From Mastigias papua (Eukaryota > Cnidaria > Scyphozoa > Rhizostomeae > Mastigiidae), in NCBI GenBank assembly GCA_964019165.1, contig OZ025284.1:657185-721184 (forward strand): a DNA stretch of 64,000 nt, written 5' to 3'. Position 1 is the first letter of the stretch; each line of letters opens with the position of its first letter. This document shows positions 11,701-21,000 of the stretch, piece by piece. The notes beneath the pieces were generated by a model, which worked only from the letters and a program-made list of their open reading frames with translations, did no database searches and was not told the DNA's origin. Both the position numbers and the translations under genes were made by a program.

Positions 11701-13376
11701 CAAGGTGTTTTTCTTGGCCTCGATGACTGGTGTCATTTCTTCTGAGTGGGCTTTGAACCAATCAGCTGATTTGCTGGTCTTTTTGCCAAAGATTGACTTG
11801 GCAGCATTGTAGACAGTATCTCTGAAGTGTTCCCATCTTTCTTGGATATTTGCAGTGGGTGGTCCAGGGAGAGAATCCCCTAGCACACGTGCAAACTCCT
11901 CCACTTTTCTTTGATCGTGTGTTTTGCTGGTGTCAATGCGAGGTCGACCCTCCTTCCTGGTACGGTGCAGTTTCTTCACACGGAGCTTCACAATGCTGCA
12001 CACCAAAGAATGGTCAGTGTCACAATCAGCATTCTGGTAGCTGCGAGTGATCTTGATGCTAGAAAGATCAACATGTCTGGTCAGGTCTAGGTCGAGGTGG
12101 TGCCAGTGTTTGGATCGTGGGTGTCTCCAAGACACTCGATGCTGGGGTTTTGTGTTGAAGAAGGTGTCACTGACGCACAACTCATGATGACAGCAGAGCT
12201 CTAGCAGGCGCTGGCCATTCTCATTCATTTTTCCAGTGCTGAAATGACCCAAGCAAGTGGGCCAAGAGTTGTGATCAATACCTACTCTGGCGTTGAAATC
12301 GCCGGCGATGAATAGTAGCTCTCTGTCAGGAATTCTCCTTATTGTAGTACTGAGGTCATCATAAAACTTGTGTTTTGCTTCTGCTGGGGATGCTAGAGTT
12401 GGTGCATAGGCACTGATTAGATTGACTGGTCCTGAGGATGTTTGGAGTCGGAGAGACATGATTCGCTCTGTTCCTTCTGCTGGTGGGGTTATGGAATATG
12501 GGGTATTCATGTTCAAATGATACTTGGAACAACCATGGGACGAATGCCCATGAAACACTTGAAACATCCCTAAAACAGTGAAATATGCCATTATCCAAGT
12601 GACCTCTTGGCTAACATAAGCTCCTAAAATGCACAATCAGCATTTTTTAATTATGATTAATATGAAGAGAGAAAGGTACTGAAACAGCATGTGACGTCAT
12701 AAAAACTGAAGAAAAGTGTTTAACAAGTGAATTTAGAAAGTAATTAATACAAGTTAGAACTTATTGGAGAAAACACTGGTTATTTTAAATGGAGGTTCCT
12801 TGCTAAATTCTATCATTATTTCCTTTCTCTTATTAGTCCGGTACGCCAATTTATATTCTATTATATTATATTTTATTGATTATATTAAATCGTATTATAT
12901 TATACTACATTATATTATACTATTTTTTGCTATTTTATATTATATTATATTGTAGCATATTATATTATGCTATTTTTTATTATATACTGTTATATTATAT
13001 TATGTTATATATATTATTTTATATTGCATTATTTTATATAATATTATAATATGTTATATTATATTATCTAATACATTATGTTTTATATCATGTTATATTT
13101 TATTATATTATATTCTGTTATTTTACATTATATTATTTATAGTATATTACATTTTTACCGCTCTAATTGTTCACTAATTAAAATTTGGGCTATTCTAGAA
13201 ATTGTTGGTATGAATTTAAAGCCAAAACAAATATTTTCTGGATACATTATATAGCAGACAAGTTGTGGAACGAAAAATTGATAAGAAAAACCAAGAAACT
13301 GAAGCAATTTTGCAACAGAATAAATGAATATCATTGTTCTATTGAGCTGCTAACTGATAAATATTTCTTAGATTAA
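192..13376 (+). CDS. HASPIN: HASPIN serine/threonine kinase, C-terminal part (11 exons, 5' end outside window)
   Basis: Haspin is the atypical kinase that phosphorylates histone H3 at Thr3 in mitosis, which recruits the chromosomal passenger complex to centromeres (family knowledge). Eleven exons join in frame to 503 codons and a stop: 192-648, 1291-1439, 2169-2241, 4056-4141, 5186-5210, 5491-5534, 5926-6017, 7545-7657, 8049-8241, 9019-9121 and 13199-13376. Visible kinase parts are the glycine loop GEGLYGEVF, the ATP-binding Lys in NKIAKVVPVEG, the helix-C Glu in the FSEMLSEIVISKEL segment, the catalytic loop HRDLHWGN, and DFT in place of DFG (haspin proteins have DYT). The C-terminal lobe ends FLD. 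The first 150 or so codons are low-complexity and Ser-rich, as in haspin N-termini. All introns are GT-AG and phases agree at every junction. The start codon lies upstream of the window. No key catalytic residue is missing, so the gene looks functional. Confidence 0.95.
649..2168 (+). other. HASPIN introns (649-1290 and 1440-2168)
   Basis: Two introns flank visible exon 2. I see no repeat, RNA gene or further exon in them. Short open frames here lack family similarity. Confidence 0.6.
1291..1439 (+). CDS. HASPIN: HASPIN visible exon 2: segment before the kinase domain
   Basis: Acceptor CTTCAG, donor GTATTT. The exon starts in phase 0 and ends with two bases of an Arg codon that the next exon completes. 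It encodes the LTPYQLQDVI...CEQEKIIDIKDYFVTR segment, which leads into the kinase domain as the Cys/Gln-containing segment does in animal haspins. Confidence 0.85.
2169..2241 (+). CDS. HASPIN: HASPIN visible exon 3: glycine loop
   Basis: Acceptor TTTTTTAG, donor GTCAGT. It encodes NVVKKIGEGLYGEVFEV, the nucleotide-binding glycine loop, and ends at the Lys of NKIAK, which corresponds to the ATP-anchoring lysine. The exon ends in phase 0. Confidence 0.95.
3661..3748. repeat. (TA)n microsatellite
   Basis: About 44 uninterrupted TA dinucleotides in a HASPIN intron. The Tyr-Ile open frames across it are artefacts of the repeat. Confidence 0.98.
4056..4141 (+). CDS. HASPIN: HASPIN visible exon 4: helix C
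   Basis: Acceptor TTCACAG, donor GTAAGG. It encodes VVPVEGSLLVNG followed by the FSEMLSEIVIS helix, which carries the conserved Glu that pairs with the ATP-anchoring Lys. It ends after two bases of a Lys codon. Confidence 0.95.
5186..5210 (+). CDS. HASPIN: HASPIN visible exon 5: 25-nt micro-exon
   Basis: Only 25 bases lie between TTTTCCAG and GTAAGA. One base completes Lys and the other eight codons read ELTALSAK, matching the haspin segment directly after helix C. Both neighbouring phases fit only if this micro-exon is included. Confidence 0.85.
5491..5534 (+). CDS. HASPIN: HASPIN visible exon 6 (44 nt)
   Basis: Acceptor CAAAACAG, donor GTGAGT. It encodes SNHDNLVDGFIKLM plus two bases of Gly. 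The GFI.L core corresponds to the haspin-specific insert after helix C. The (GAT)n tract begins 50 bases downstream, inside the next intron. Confidence 0.85.
5587..5850. repeat. (GAT)n microsatellite, partly degenerate
   Basis: Trinucleotide GAT repeats, nearly perfect to about 5670 and then interrupted by GGT, TAT and AAT variants. The tract lies in the intron between HASPIN visible exons 6 and 7. The poly-Asp, poly-Met and poly-Ile frames are its three readings. Confidence 0.97.
5926..6017 (+). CDS. HASPIN: HASPIN visible exon 7
   Basis: The exon lies between a CCTAAG acceptor and a GTTGGT donor and encodes AKCCKGRYPVCLLDHWVL...GSDNDNP. It aligns without gaps to the haspin segment with YP, LL, W and GS.ND.P. 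It is the only exon found that reconciles the 2-base phase on the left with the 2-base phase on the right. The polypyrimidine tract is weak. Confidence 0.8.
6018..7544 (+). other. HASPIN intron between visible exons 7 and 8
   Basis: 1.5 kb of intron carrying the A-tailed retroposon at 6871-7121. The segment at about 6330-6560 is less AT-rich than the rest and could be an old mobile-element remnant, but I see no ends or target duplication. Confidence 0.55.
6855..7137 (+). mobile_element. short A-tailed retroposon with 16-bp target duplication
   Basis: The 16-mer AATTCAACATAGTTCA occurs at 6855-6870 and again at 7122-7137. Between the copies lie 251 bases ending in a run of about 17 A after GAGAATATA. 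A target duplication of this length plus an A tail is the mark of LINE-type target-primed insertion. The body has no open frame I recognise, so it is a 5'-truncated LINE end, a SINE or a processed transcript fragment. The exact duplication suggests a fairly recent insertion into the HASPIN intron, in the sense direction. Confidence 0.85.
7545..7657 (+). CDS. HASPIN: HASPIN visible exon 8: hinge and start of C-lobe
   Basis: Acceptor GTTTTTAG, donor GTACGT. It encodes KFHDDQLYVILETEYGGISL then the AKSILHQ helix, i.e. the hinge (LE.E.GG) and the helix before the catalytic loop. It ends in phase 0. Confidence 0.95.
8049..8241 (+). CDS. HASPIN: HASPIN visible exon 9: catalytic loop and DFT motif
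   Basis: Acceptor TTTTTTAG, donor GTTCGT. It encodes the catalytic loop FEHRDLHWGNVLI with its catalytic Asp and metal-binding Asn, then RIIDFTLSRLEK. DFT stands where most kinases have DFG and human haspin has DYT, a diagnostic of this family. Confidence 0.97.
8242..9018 (+). repeat. HASPIN intron with C-runs and degenerate GATT/GACT stretches
   Basis: CCAACCCC-type C runs occur at about 8470-8485, 8510-8520, 8729-8740 and 8754-8765, each after TTTTCCAA or GCCA. Degenerate GATT/GACT repeats lie at 8385-8420 and 8830-8895. No exon is visible between the two flanking HASPIN exons. Confidence 0.65.
9019..9121 (+). CDS. HASPIN: HASPIN visible exon 10: C-lobe
   Basis: Acceptor CTTGTAG, donor GTACCT. 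It encodes FANLSDDENLFQGVGDYQFD then LYRMMRNHN, matching the haspin LF.G.GDYQFD.YR block. It ends with two bases of Arg, completed by the exon 4 kb downstream. Confidence 0.95.
9408..9569. mobile_element. fold-back element (MITE-like), about 162 bp
   Basis: The two halves are imperfect inverted copies about 80 bases long. The left arm begins AAGGCCTATTCCA and the right arm, read on the other strand, begins AAGGCCCATTTCCA. Further matched blocks include TTCGCATTT, TTGTTCCC or CTGTTCCC, and GAACGTT. The structure fits a non-autonomous DNA transposon. Target duplication is unclear; a single TA or A is possible. It lies a few bases from the 3' end of the neighbouring LINE. Confidence 0.75.
9578..10402 (-). 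pseudogene. LINE C-terminal segment with zinc finger (broken)
   Basis: 274 codons open with DFVYLGSTTS, followed by SALLYGSESLTLRA, RRMRWLGHV.CMDDGRIPK and GKRPTGRPRLRFKDV, the usual region after LINE reverse transcriptases. Near the end CTLCHRDCHSRVGLASHTRC is a Cys2-His-type zinc finger seen at the C-terminus of several LINE families. The stop at 9578 is probably the natural end. Confidence 0.9.
10754..11578 (-). pseudogene. LINE reverse transcriptase segment (broken)
   Basis: It includes ASGKAPGKDCIPAEVLK, a typical LINE fingers block, the SFLSIVGKVFAGV block, QCSFRANRST, and FIDLTKACD where the family has FIDL.KAFD with the first catalytic Asp. The frame breaks near 10754. Downstream, in another frame at about 10565-10585, LDFLFADDAAV supplies the catalytic F/YADD motif, but stops lie on both sides. 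Confidence 0.9.
11521..12636 (-). pseudogene. LINE endonuclease segment (broken)
   Basis: The frame carries LISAYAPTL and LLFIAGDFNARVG, motifs of the AP-like endonuclease of LINEs, then the SDTFF and SWRHPRSKHWHHLD blocks. The first 35 or so residues, upstream of about 12525, do not look like LINE protein and are probably flanking DNA. Near 11685 the correct reading moves to another frame, a frameshift, so the end of this open frame is not the real protein. Confidence 0.85.
12640..13198 (+). repeat. last part of HASPIN intron: ATATT-rich degenerate tract
   Basis: From about 12845 to 13155 the sequence is almost only A and T in repeats of TTATA and TATAT, with occasional G or C. It ends about 45 bases before the acceptor of the terminal HASPIN exon. 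Confidence 0.85.
13199..13376 (+). CDS. HASPIN: HASPIN terminal exon with stop codon
   Basis: Acceptor TATTCTAG, directly after an ATATT-rich tract. The exon encodes NCWYEFKAKTNIFWIHYIAD and a Lys-rich helix, ends FLD and stops at TAA (13374-13376). It corresponds to the W..Y....N..WLHYL.DK C-terminal part of haspin. No clear AATAAA was found just downstream. Confidence 0.92.
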
Positions 13377-14526
13377 CTTTCAAATGACCCTTTCATACTT
13401 TTTATAAGTTATTTATTTTAGTGTGTCGTTCCTGTTTAAATTATGAATCGTAAACATAGCGCATACTTAAAGCGTGTGCTTTGAGACAGATATCACCTAC
13501 AGATAAAGTTATTGCATGCAAAGGATATTACCTACACATGTAAAGTCATACATTGGCTAATATGGCTACCACATGTTTGATTTTTTGAGAGCTCTGATCA
13601 AATCTGTTTTCTCTCAACCTAAGACACGAACCATCATTCAGGATTCTGAACACACATTCGTCTCACAGGTAAATTTAGGACCAGTTTGCACGATGGTTCG
13701 TCGATTTGGTTTGCAGAAAAACGACCTGATCAGAGCTCTCAGCTTTATCACTTTAAATCTGCAATCGTATTCGCTGAATTTCATTTTGGGTCAACATGCC
13801 TTAGTTAAACCTTACTACCTGACCAAGATTCGGTAATTTTCATCATTTCTCAATCTGGAATCAAGATTCCTCCTTGTCCCTTTCTCTACGTTCTGTACTT
13901 TGAAAGTCAGTATACTACGGCCATACCGTTACTTCTTCGTCACATTTGCTATGAGTGATCAAGCCGTCGAACCACACTGCAGGCCTTTCATTTTTATTGG
14001 TTTATTACCAAGTCAGGACGACTGTAGCCTTACTCCTTCGAAATTTGGCTGATTTAATCATTTTCGATTGTTAACCAGAGGTACCTCAGCCATAGCTTAT
14101 TAACAGGAAACATACAACGTATACACCCCGAATTTTTCCAAAAAGTTCGCTCATATCACCTTTCAATCAAAGCTTAACATCCATGACATTGAGTCTCTTT
14201 TTCAGACTTTAAGTATGATTACTAGATACTAGATCACGCCTAACGCAAACATATAGCTTTACCTACCAAACCTAAGCTGAATGATTCTATTTCCACACAC
14301 TAGATGTCTGGGAAGAGTCCACATTTTACCACAACCTGACCCTACCTCCTATATATTCCTCCTACAACTATCACAACTTCCAATTAACAGGTATTACCAC
14401 AAAATAACCAATTATTCATAATCCGCCAAAGTTTCCTACAGAGCACCGCTACATCCTTGGTATTTTCCTCAAAACTACCCACCATTGACATCCACTACTA
14501 TTCACTCCACACAGACAAGTGATCAC
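13377..14526. other. HASPIN 3' flank up to the satellite
   Basis: It presumably includes the HASPIN 3' UTR, but no clear polyadenylation signal is seen. The only structure is the hairpin at 13586-13741. An 87-codon frame (13573-13836) overlaps the hairpin and has no recognisable similarity. The last bases (14511-14526) already partly resemble the satellite unit (CAGACAAGTGAT against CAGATTGAAAAGTGAT). Confidence 0.6.
13586..13741. repeat. long inverted repeat (hairpin), 156 bp
   Basis: The 15-mer TGAGAGCTCTGATCA at 13586-13600 returns as its exact complement at 13727-13741. The arms continue as an imperfect inverted repeat to about 50 bases each, including GAACCATC against GATGGTTC, around a loop of about 50 bases. 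It may be a small fold-back transposon or a hairpin-forming transcript. Confidence 0.8.
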
Positions 14527-16199
14527 GAGCAAATTTTGGCCAAAAAGTAAGGCTATAGCCTTGGTATTTTGCCCAAAAATGAGCGAAAAATGACCGAAAT
14601 TGAAATTGATTGATTTTGATTGCAGATTGAAAAGTGATGAAAATGAGCCAATTTTGGCCAAAAAGTAAGGCTATAGCCTTGGTATTTTGCCCAAAAATGA
14701 GCGAAAAATGACCGAAATTGAAATTGATTGATTTTGATTGCAGATTGAAAAGTGATGAAAATGAGCCAATTTTGGCCAAAAAGTAAGGCTATAGCCTTGG
14801 TATTTTGCCCAAAAATGAGCGAAAAATGACCGAAATTGAAATTGATTGATTTTGATTGCAGATTGAAAAGTGATGAAAATGAGCCAATTTTGGCCAAAAA
14901 GTAAGGCTATAGCCTTGGTATTTTGCCCAAAAATGAGCGAAAAATGACCGAAATTGAAATTGATTGATTTTGATTGCAGATTGACAAGTGATGAAAATGA
15001 GCCAATTTTGGCCAAAAAGTAAGGCTATAGCCTTGGTATTTTGCCCAAAAATGAGCGAAAAATGACCGAAATTGAAATTGATTGATTTTGATTGCAGATT
15101 GAAAAGTGATGAAAATGAGCCAATTTTGGCCAAAAAGTAAGGCTATAGCCTTGGTATTTTGCCCAAAAATGAGCGAAAAATGACCGAAATTGAAATTGAT
15201 TGACTTTGATTGCAGATTGAAAAGTGATGAAACTGAGCCAATTTTGGCCAAAAAGTAAGGCTATAGCCTTGGTATTTTGCCCAAATATGAGCGACAAATG
15301 ACCGAAATTGAAATTGATTGATTTTGATTGCAGATTGAACAGTGATGAAAATGAGCCAATTTTGGCCAAAAAGCAAGGCTATAGCCTTGGTATTTTCGCC
15401 AAAAATGAGCGAAAAATGACCGAAATTGAAATTGATTGATTTTGATTGCAGATTGAAAAGTGATGAAAATAAGCCAATTTTGGCCAAAAAGTAAGGCTAT
15501 AGCCTTGGTATTTTGGCCAAAAATGAGCGAAAAATGACCGAAATTGAAATTGATTGACTTTGATTGCAGATTGAAAAGTGATGAAAATGAGCCAATTTTG
15601 GCCACAAAGTAAGGCTATAGCCTTGGTATTTTGCCCAACAATGAGCGAAAAATGACCGAAATTGAAATTGATTGATTTTGATTGCAGATTGAACAGTGAT
15701 GAAAATGAGCCAATTTTGGCCAAAAAGTAAGGCTATAGCCTTGGTATTTTGCCCAAAAATGAGCGAAAAATGACCGAAATTGAAATTGATTGATTTTGAT
15801 TGCAGATTGAAAAGTGATGAAAATGAGCCAATTTTGGCCAAAAAGTAAGGCTATAGCCTTGGTATTTTGCCCAAAAATGAGCGAAAAATGACCGAAATTG
15901 AAATTGATTGATTTTGATTGCAGATTGAAAAGTGATGAAAATGAGCCAATTTTGGCCACAAAGTAAGGCTATAGCCTTGGTATTTTGCCCAAAAATGAGC
16001 GAAAAATGACCGAAATTGAAATTGATTGATTTTGATTGCAGATTGAAAAGTGATGAAAATGAGCCAATTTTGGCCAAAAAGTAAGGCTATAGCCTTGGTA
16101 TTTTGCCCAAAAATGAGCGAAAAATGACCGAAATTGAAATTGATTGATTTTGATTGCAGATTGAAAAGTGATGAAAATGAGCCAATTTTGGCCAAAAAG

Positions 16200-18083
16200 T
16201 AAGGCTATAGCCTTGGTATTTTGGCCAAAAATGAGCGAAAAATGACCGAACTTGAAATTGATTGATTTTGATTGCAGATTGAAAAGTGATGAAAATGAGC
16301 CAATTATGGCCAAAAAGTAAGGCTATAGCCTTGGTATTTTGCCCAAAAATGAGCGAAAAATGACCGAAATTGAAATTGATTGATTTTGATTGCAGATTGA
16401 AAAGTGATGAAAATGAGCCAATTTTGGCCAAAAAGTAAGGCTATAGCCTTGGTATTTTGCCCAAAAATGAGCGAAAAATGACCGAAATTGAAATTGATTG
16501 ACTTTGATTGCAGATTGAAAAGTGATGAAAATGAGCCAATTTTGGCCAAAAAGTAAGGCTATAGCCTTGGTATTTTGCCCACATATGAGCGACAAATGAC
16601 CGAAATTGAAATTGATTGATTTTGATTGCAGATTGAAAAGTGATGAAAATGAGCCAATTTTGGCCAAAAAGCAAGGCTATAGCCTTGGTATTTTCGCCAA
16701 AAATGAGCGAAAAATGACCGAAATTGAAATTGATTGATTTTGATTGCAGATTGAAAAGTGATGAATATAAGCCAATTTTGGCCAAAAAGTAAGGCTATAG
16801 CCTTGGTATTTTGGCCAAAAATGAGCGAAACATGACCGAAATTGAAATTGATTGACTTTGATTGCAGATTGAAAAGTGATGAAAATGAGCCAACTTTGGC
16901 CAAAAAGTAAGGCTATAGCCTTGGTATTTTGCCCAAAAATGAGCGAAAAATGACCGAAATTGAAATTGATTGATTTTGATTGCAGATTGAACAGTGATGA
17001 AAATGAGCCAATTTTGGCCAAAAAGTAAGGCTATAGCCTTGGTATTTTGCCCAACAATGAGCGAAAAATGACCGAAATTGAAATTGATTGATTTTGATTG
17101 CAGATTGAAAAGTGATGAAAATGAGCCAATTTTGGCCAAAAAGTAAGGCTATAGCCTTGGTATTTTGGCCAAAAATGAGCGAAAAATGACCGAACTTGAA
17201 ATTGATTGATTTTGATTGCAGATTGAAAAGTGATGAAAATGAGCCAATTATGGCCAAAAAGTAAGGCTATAGCCTTGGTATTTTGCCCAAAAATGAGCGA
17301 AAAATGACCGAAATTGAAATTGATTGATTTTGATTGCAGATTGAAAAGTGATGAAAATGAGCCAATTTTGGCCAAAAAGTAAGGCTATAGCCTTGGTATT
17401 TTGCCCAAAAATGAGCGAAAAATGACCGAAATTGAAATTGATTGACTTTGATTGCAGATTGAAAAGTGATGAAAATGAGCCAATTTTGGCCAAAAAGTAA
17501 GGCTATAGCCTTGGTATTTTGCCCACATATGAGCGACAAATGACCGAAATTGAAATTGATTGATTTTGATTGCAGATTGAAAAGTGATGAAAATGAGCCA
17601 ATTTTGGCCAAAAAGCAAGGCTATAGCCTTGGTATTTTCGCCAAAAATGAGCGAAAAATGACCGAAATTGAAATTGATTGATTTTGATTGCAGATTGAAA
17701 AGTGATGAATATAAGCCAATTTTGGCCAAAAAGTAAGGCTATAGCCTTGGTATTTTGGCCAAAAATGAGCGAAACATGACCGAAATTGAAATTGATTGAC
17801 TTTGATTGCAGATTGAAAAGTGATGAAAATGAGCCAACTTTGGCCAAAAAGTAAGGCTATAGCCTTGGTATTTTGCCCAAAAATGAGCGAAAAATGACCG
17901 AAATTGAAATTGATTGATTTTGATTGCAGATTGAACAGTGATGAAAATGAGCCAATTTTGGCCAAAAAGTAAGGCTATAGCCTTGGTATTTTGCCCAACA
18001 ATGAGCGAAAAATGACCGAAATTGAAATTGATTGATTTTGATTGCAGATTGAAAAGTGATGAAAATGAGCCAATTTTGGCCAA
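16200..18083. repeat. higher-order repeat: 8 units (944 bp) x 2
   Basis: Unit-specific variants recur 944 bases apart, e.g. CCGAACTTGAAATTG at about 16247 and 17191, AATTATGGCC, CCCACATATGAGCGAC, AAGCAAGG with TTTTCGCC, GAATATAAGCC, and CCAACTTTGG. Eight consecutive 118-bp units are copied as a block. Confidence 0.92.
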
Positions 18084-21000
18084 ACAGTAAGGCTATAGCC
18101 TTGGTATTTTGCCCAAAAATGAGCGAAAAATGACCGAAATTGAAATTGATTGATTTTGATTGCAGATTGAAAAGTGATGAAAATGAGCCAATTTTGGCCA
18201 CAAAGTAAGGCTATAGCCTTGGTATTTTGCCCAAAAATGAGCGAAAAATGACCGAAATTGAAATTGATTGATTTTGATTGCAGATTGAAAAGTGATGAAA
18301 ATGAGCCAATTTTGGCCAAAAAGTAAGGCTATAGCCTTGGTATTTTGCCCAAACATGAGCGAACAATGACCGAAATTGAAATTGATTGATTTTGATTGCA
18401 GATTGAAAAGTGATGAAAATGAGCCAATTTTGGCCAAAAAGTAAGGCTATAGCCTTGGTATTTTGCCCAAAAATGAGCGAAAAATGACCGGAATTGAGAT
18501 TGATTGATTTTGATTGCAGATTGAAAAGTGATGAAAATGAGCCAATTTTGGCCACAAAGTAAGGCTATAGCCTTGGTATTTTGCCCAAAAATGAGCGAAA
18601 AATGACCGAAATTGAAATTGATTGATTTTGATTGCAGATTGAAAAGTGATGAAAATGAGCCAAGTTTGGCCACAAAGTAAGGCTATAGCCTTGGTATTTT
18701 GCCCAAGAATGAGCGAAAAATGACCGAAATTGACATTGATTGACTTTGATTGCAGATTGAAAAGTGATGAAAATGAGCCAATTTTGGCCAAAAAGTAAGG
18801 CTATAGCCTTGGTATTTTGCCCAAAAATGAGTGAAAAATGACCGAAATTGAAATTGATTGATTTTGATTGCAGATTGAAAAGTGATGAAAATGAGCCAAT
18901 TTTGGCCGAAAAGTAAGGCTATAGCCTTGGTATTTTGCCCAAAAATGAGCGAAAAATGACCGAAATTGACATTGATTGATTTTGATTGCAGATTGAAAAG
19001 TGATGAAAATGAGCCAATTTTGGCCAAAAAGTAAGGCTATAGCCTTGGTATTTTGCCCAAAAATGAGCGAAAAATGACCGGAATTGAGATTGATTGATTT
19101 TGATTGCAGATTGAAAAGTGATGAAAATGAGCCAATTTTGGCCAAAAAGTAAGGCTATAGCCTTGGTATTTTGGCCAAAAATGAGCGAAAAATGACCGAA
19201 ATTGAAATTGATTGACTTTGATTGCAGATTGAAAAGTGATGAAACTGAGCCAATGTTGGCCAAAAAGTAAGGCTATAGCCTTGGTATTTTGCCCAAATAT
19301 GAGCGACAAATGACCGAAATTGAAATTGATTGATTTTGATTGCAGATTGAAAAGTGATGAAAATGAGCCAATTTTGGCCAAACAGCAAGGCTATAGCCTT
19401 GGTATTTTGCCCAAAAATGAGCGAAAAATGACCGAAATTGAAATTGATTGATTTTGATTGCAGATTGAAAAGTGATGAAAATAAGCCAATTTTGGCCAAA
19501 AAGTAAGGCTATAGCCTTGGTATTTTGGCCAAAAATGAGCGAAAAATGACCGAAATTGAAATTGATTGACTTTGATTGCAGATTGAAAAGTGATGAAAAT
19601 GAGCCAATTTTGGCCAAAAAGTAAGGGTATAGCCTTGGTATTTTGCCCAACAATGAGCGAAAAATGACCGAAATTGACATTGATTGACTTTGATTGCAGA
19701 TTGAAAAGTGATGAAAATGAGCCAATTTTGGCCAAAAAGTAAGGCTATAGCCTTGGTATTTTGCCCAAAAAGGAGCGAAAAATGACCGAAATTGACATTG
19801 ATTGACTTTGATTGCAGATTGAAAAGTGATGAAAATGAGCCAATTTTGGCCAAAAAGTAAGGCTATAGCCTTGGTATTTTGCCCAAAAATGAGCGAAAAA
19901 TGACCGAAATTCAAATTGATTGACTTTGATTGCAGATTGAAAAGTGATGAAAATGAGCCAATTTTGGCCAAAAAGTAAGGCTATAGCCTTGGTAGTTTGC
20001 CCAAAAATGAGCGAAAAATGACCGAAATTGACATTGATTGACTTTGATTGCAGATTGAAAAGTGATGAAAATGAGCCAATTTTGGCCAAAAAGTAAGGCT
20101 ATAGCCTTGGTATTTTGCCCAAAAATGAGCAAAAAATGACCGAAATTGAAATTGATTGATTTTGATTGCAGATTGAAAAGTGATGAAAATGAGCCAATTT
20201 TGGCCAAAAAGTAAGGCTATAGCCTTGGTATTTTGCCCAACAATGAGCGAAAAATGACCGAAATTGAAATTGATTGATTTTGATTGCAGATTGAAAAGTG
20301 ATGAAAATGAGCCAATTTTGGCCAAAAAGTAAGGCTATAGCCTAGGTATTTTGCCCAAAAATGAGCGAAACATGACCGAAATTGAAATTGATTGATTTTG
20401 ATTGCAGATTGAAAAGTGATGAAAATGAGCCAATTTTGGCCAAAAAGTAAGGCTATAGCCTTGGTATTTTGCCCAAAAATGAGCGATAAATGACCGAAAT
20501 TGAAATTGATTGATTTTGATTGCAGATTGAAAAGTGATGAAAATGAGCCAATTTTGGCCAAAAAGTAAGGCTATAGCCTTGGTATTTTGCCCAAAAATGA
20601 GCGAAAAATGACCGAAATTGAAATTGATTGATTTTGATTGCAGATTGAAAAGTGATGAAAATGAGCCAATTTTGGCCAAAAAGTAAGGCTATAGCCTTGG
20701 TATTTTGCCCAAAAATGAGCGAAAAATGACCGAAATTGAAATTGATTGATTTTGATTGCAGATTGAAAAGTGATGAAAATGAGCCAATTTTGGCCAAAAA
20801 GTAAGGCTATAGCCTTGGTATTTTGCCCACAAATGAGCGACAAATGACCGAAATTGAAATTGATTGATTTTGATTGCAGATTGAAAAGTGATGAAAATGA
20901 GCCAATTTTGGCCAAAAAGTAAGGCTATAGCCTTGGTATTTTGCCCAAAAATGAGCGATAAATGACCGAAATTGAAATTGATTGATTTTGATTGCAGATT

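Larger units (their letters stand above)
9575..12525 (-). mobile_element. decayed non-LTR retrotransposon (LINE), 5'-truncated, antisense in HASPIN intron
   Basis: Read on the - strand, three broken frames give the endonuclease, reverse transcriptase and C-terminal parts of one LINE polyprotein. It lies in the last HASPIN intron in antisense and is the main reason that intron is 4 kb long. The first part of the endonuclease is missing, so the copy is 5'-truncated near 12525. Frameshifts and stops mean it cannot move by itself. The clade cannot be assigned safely from the sequence alone. Confidence 0.9.

Noticed and set aside
13573..13836. 87-codon open frame downstream of HASPIN
   Set aside because: It runs through the long hairpin, has no recognisable similarity and no splice context.
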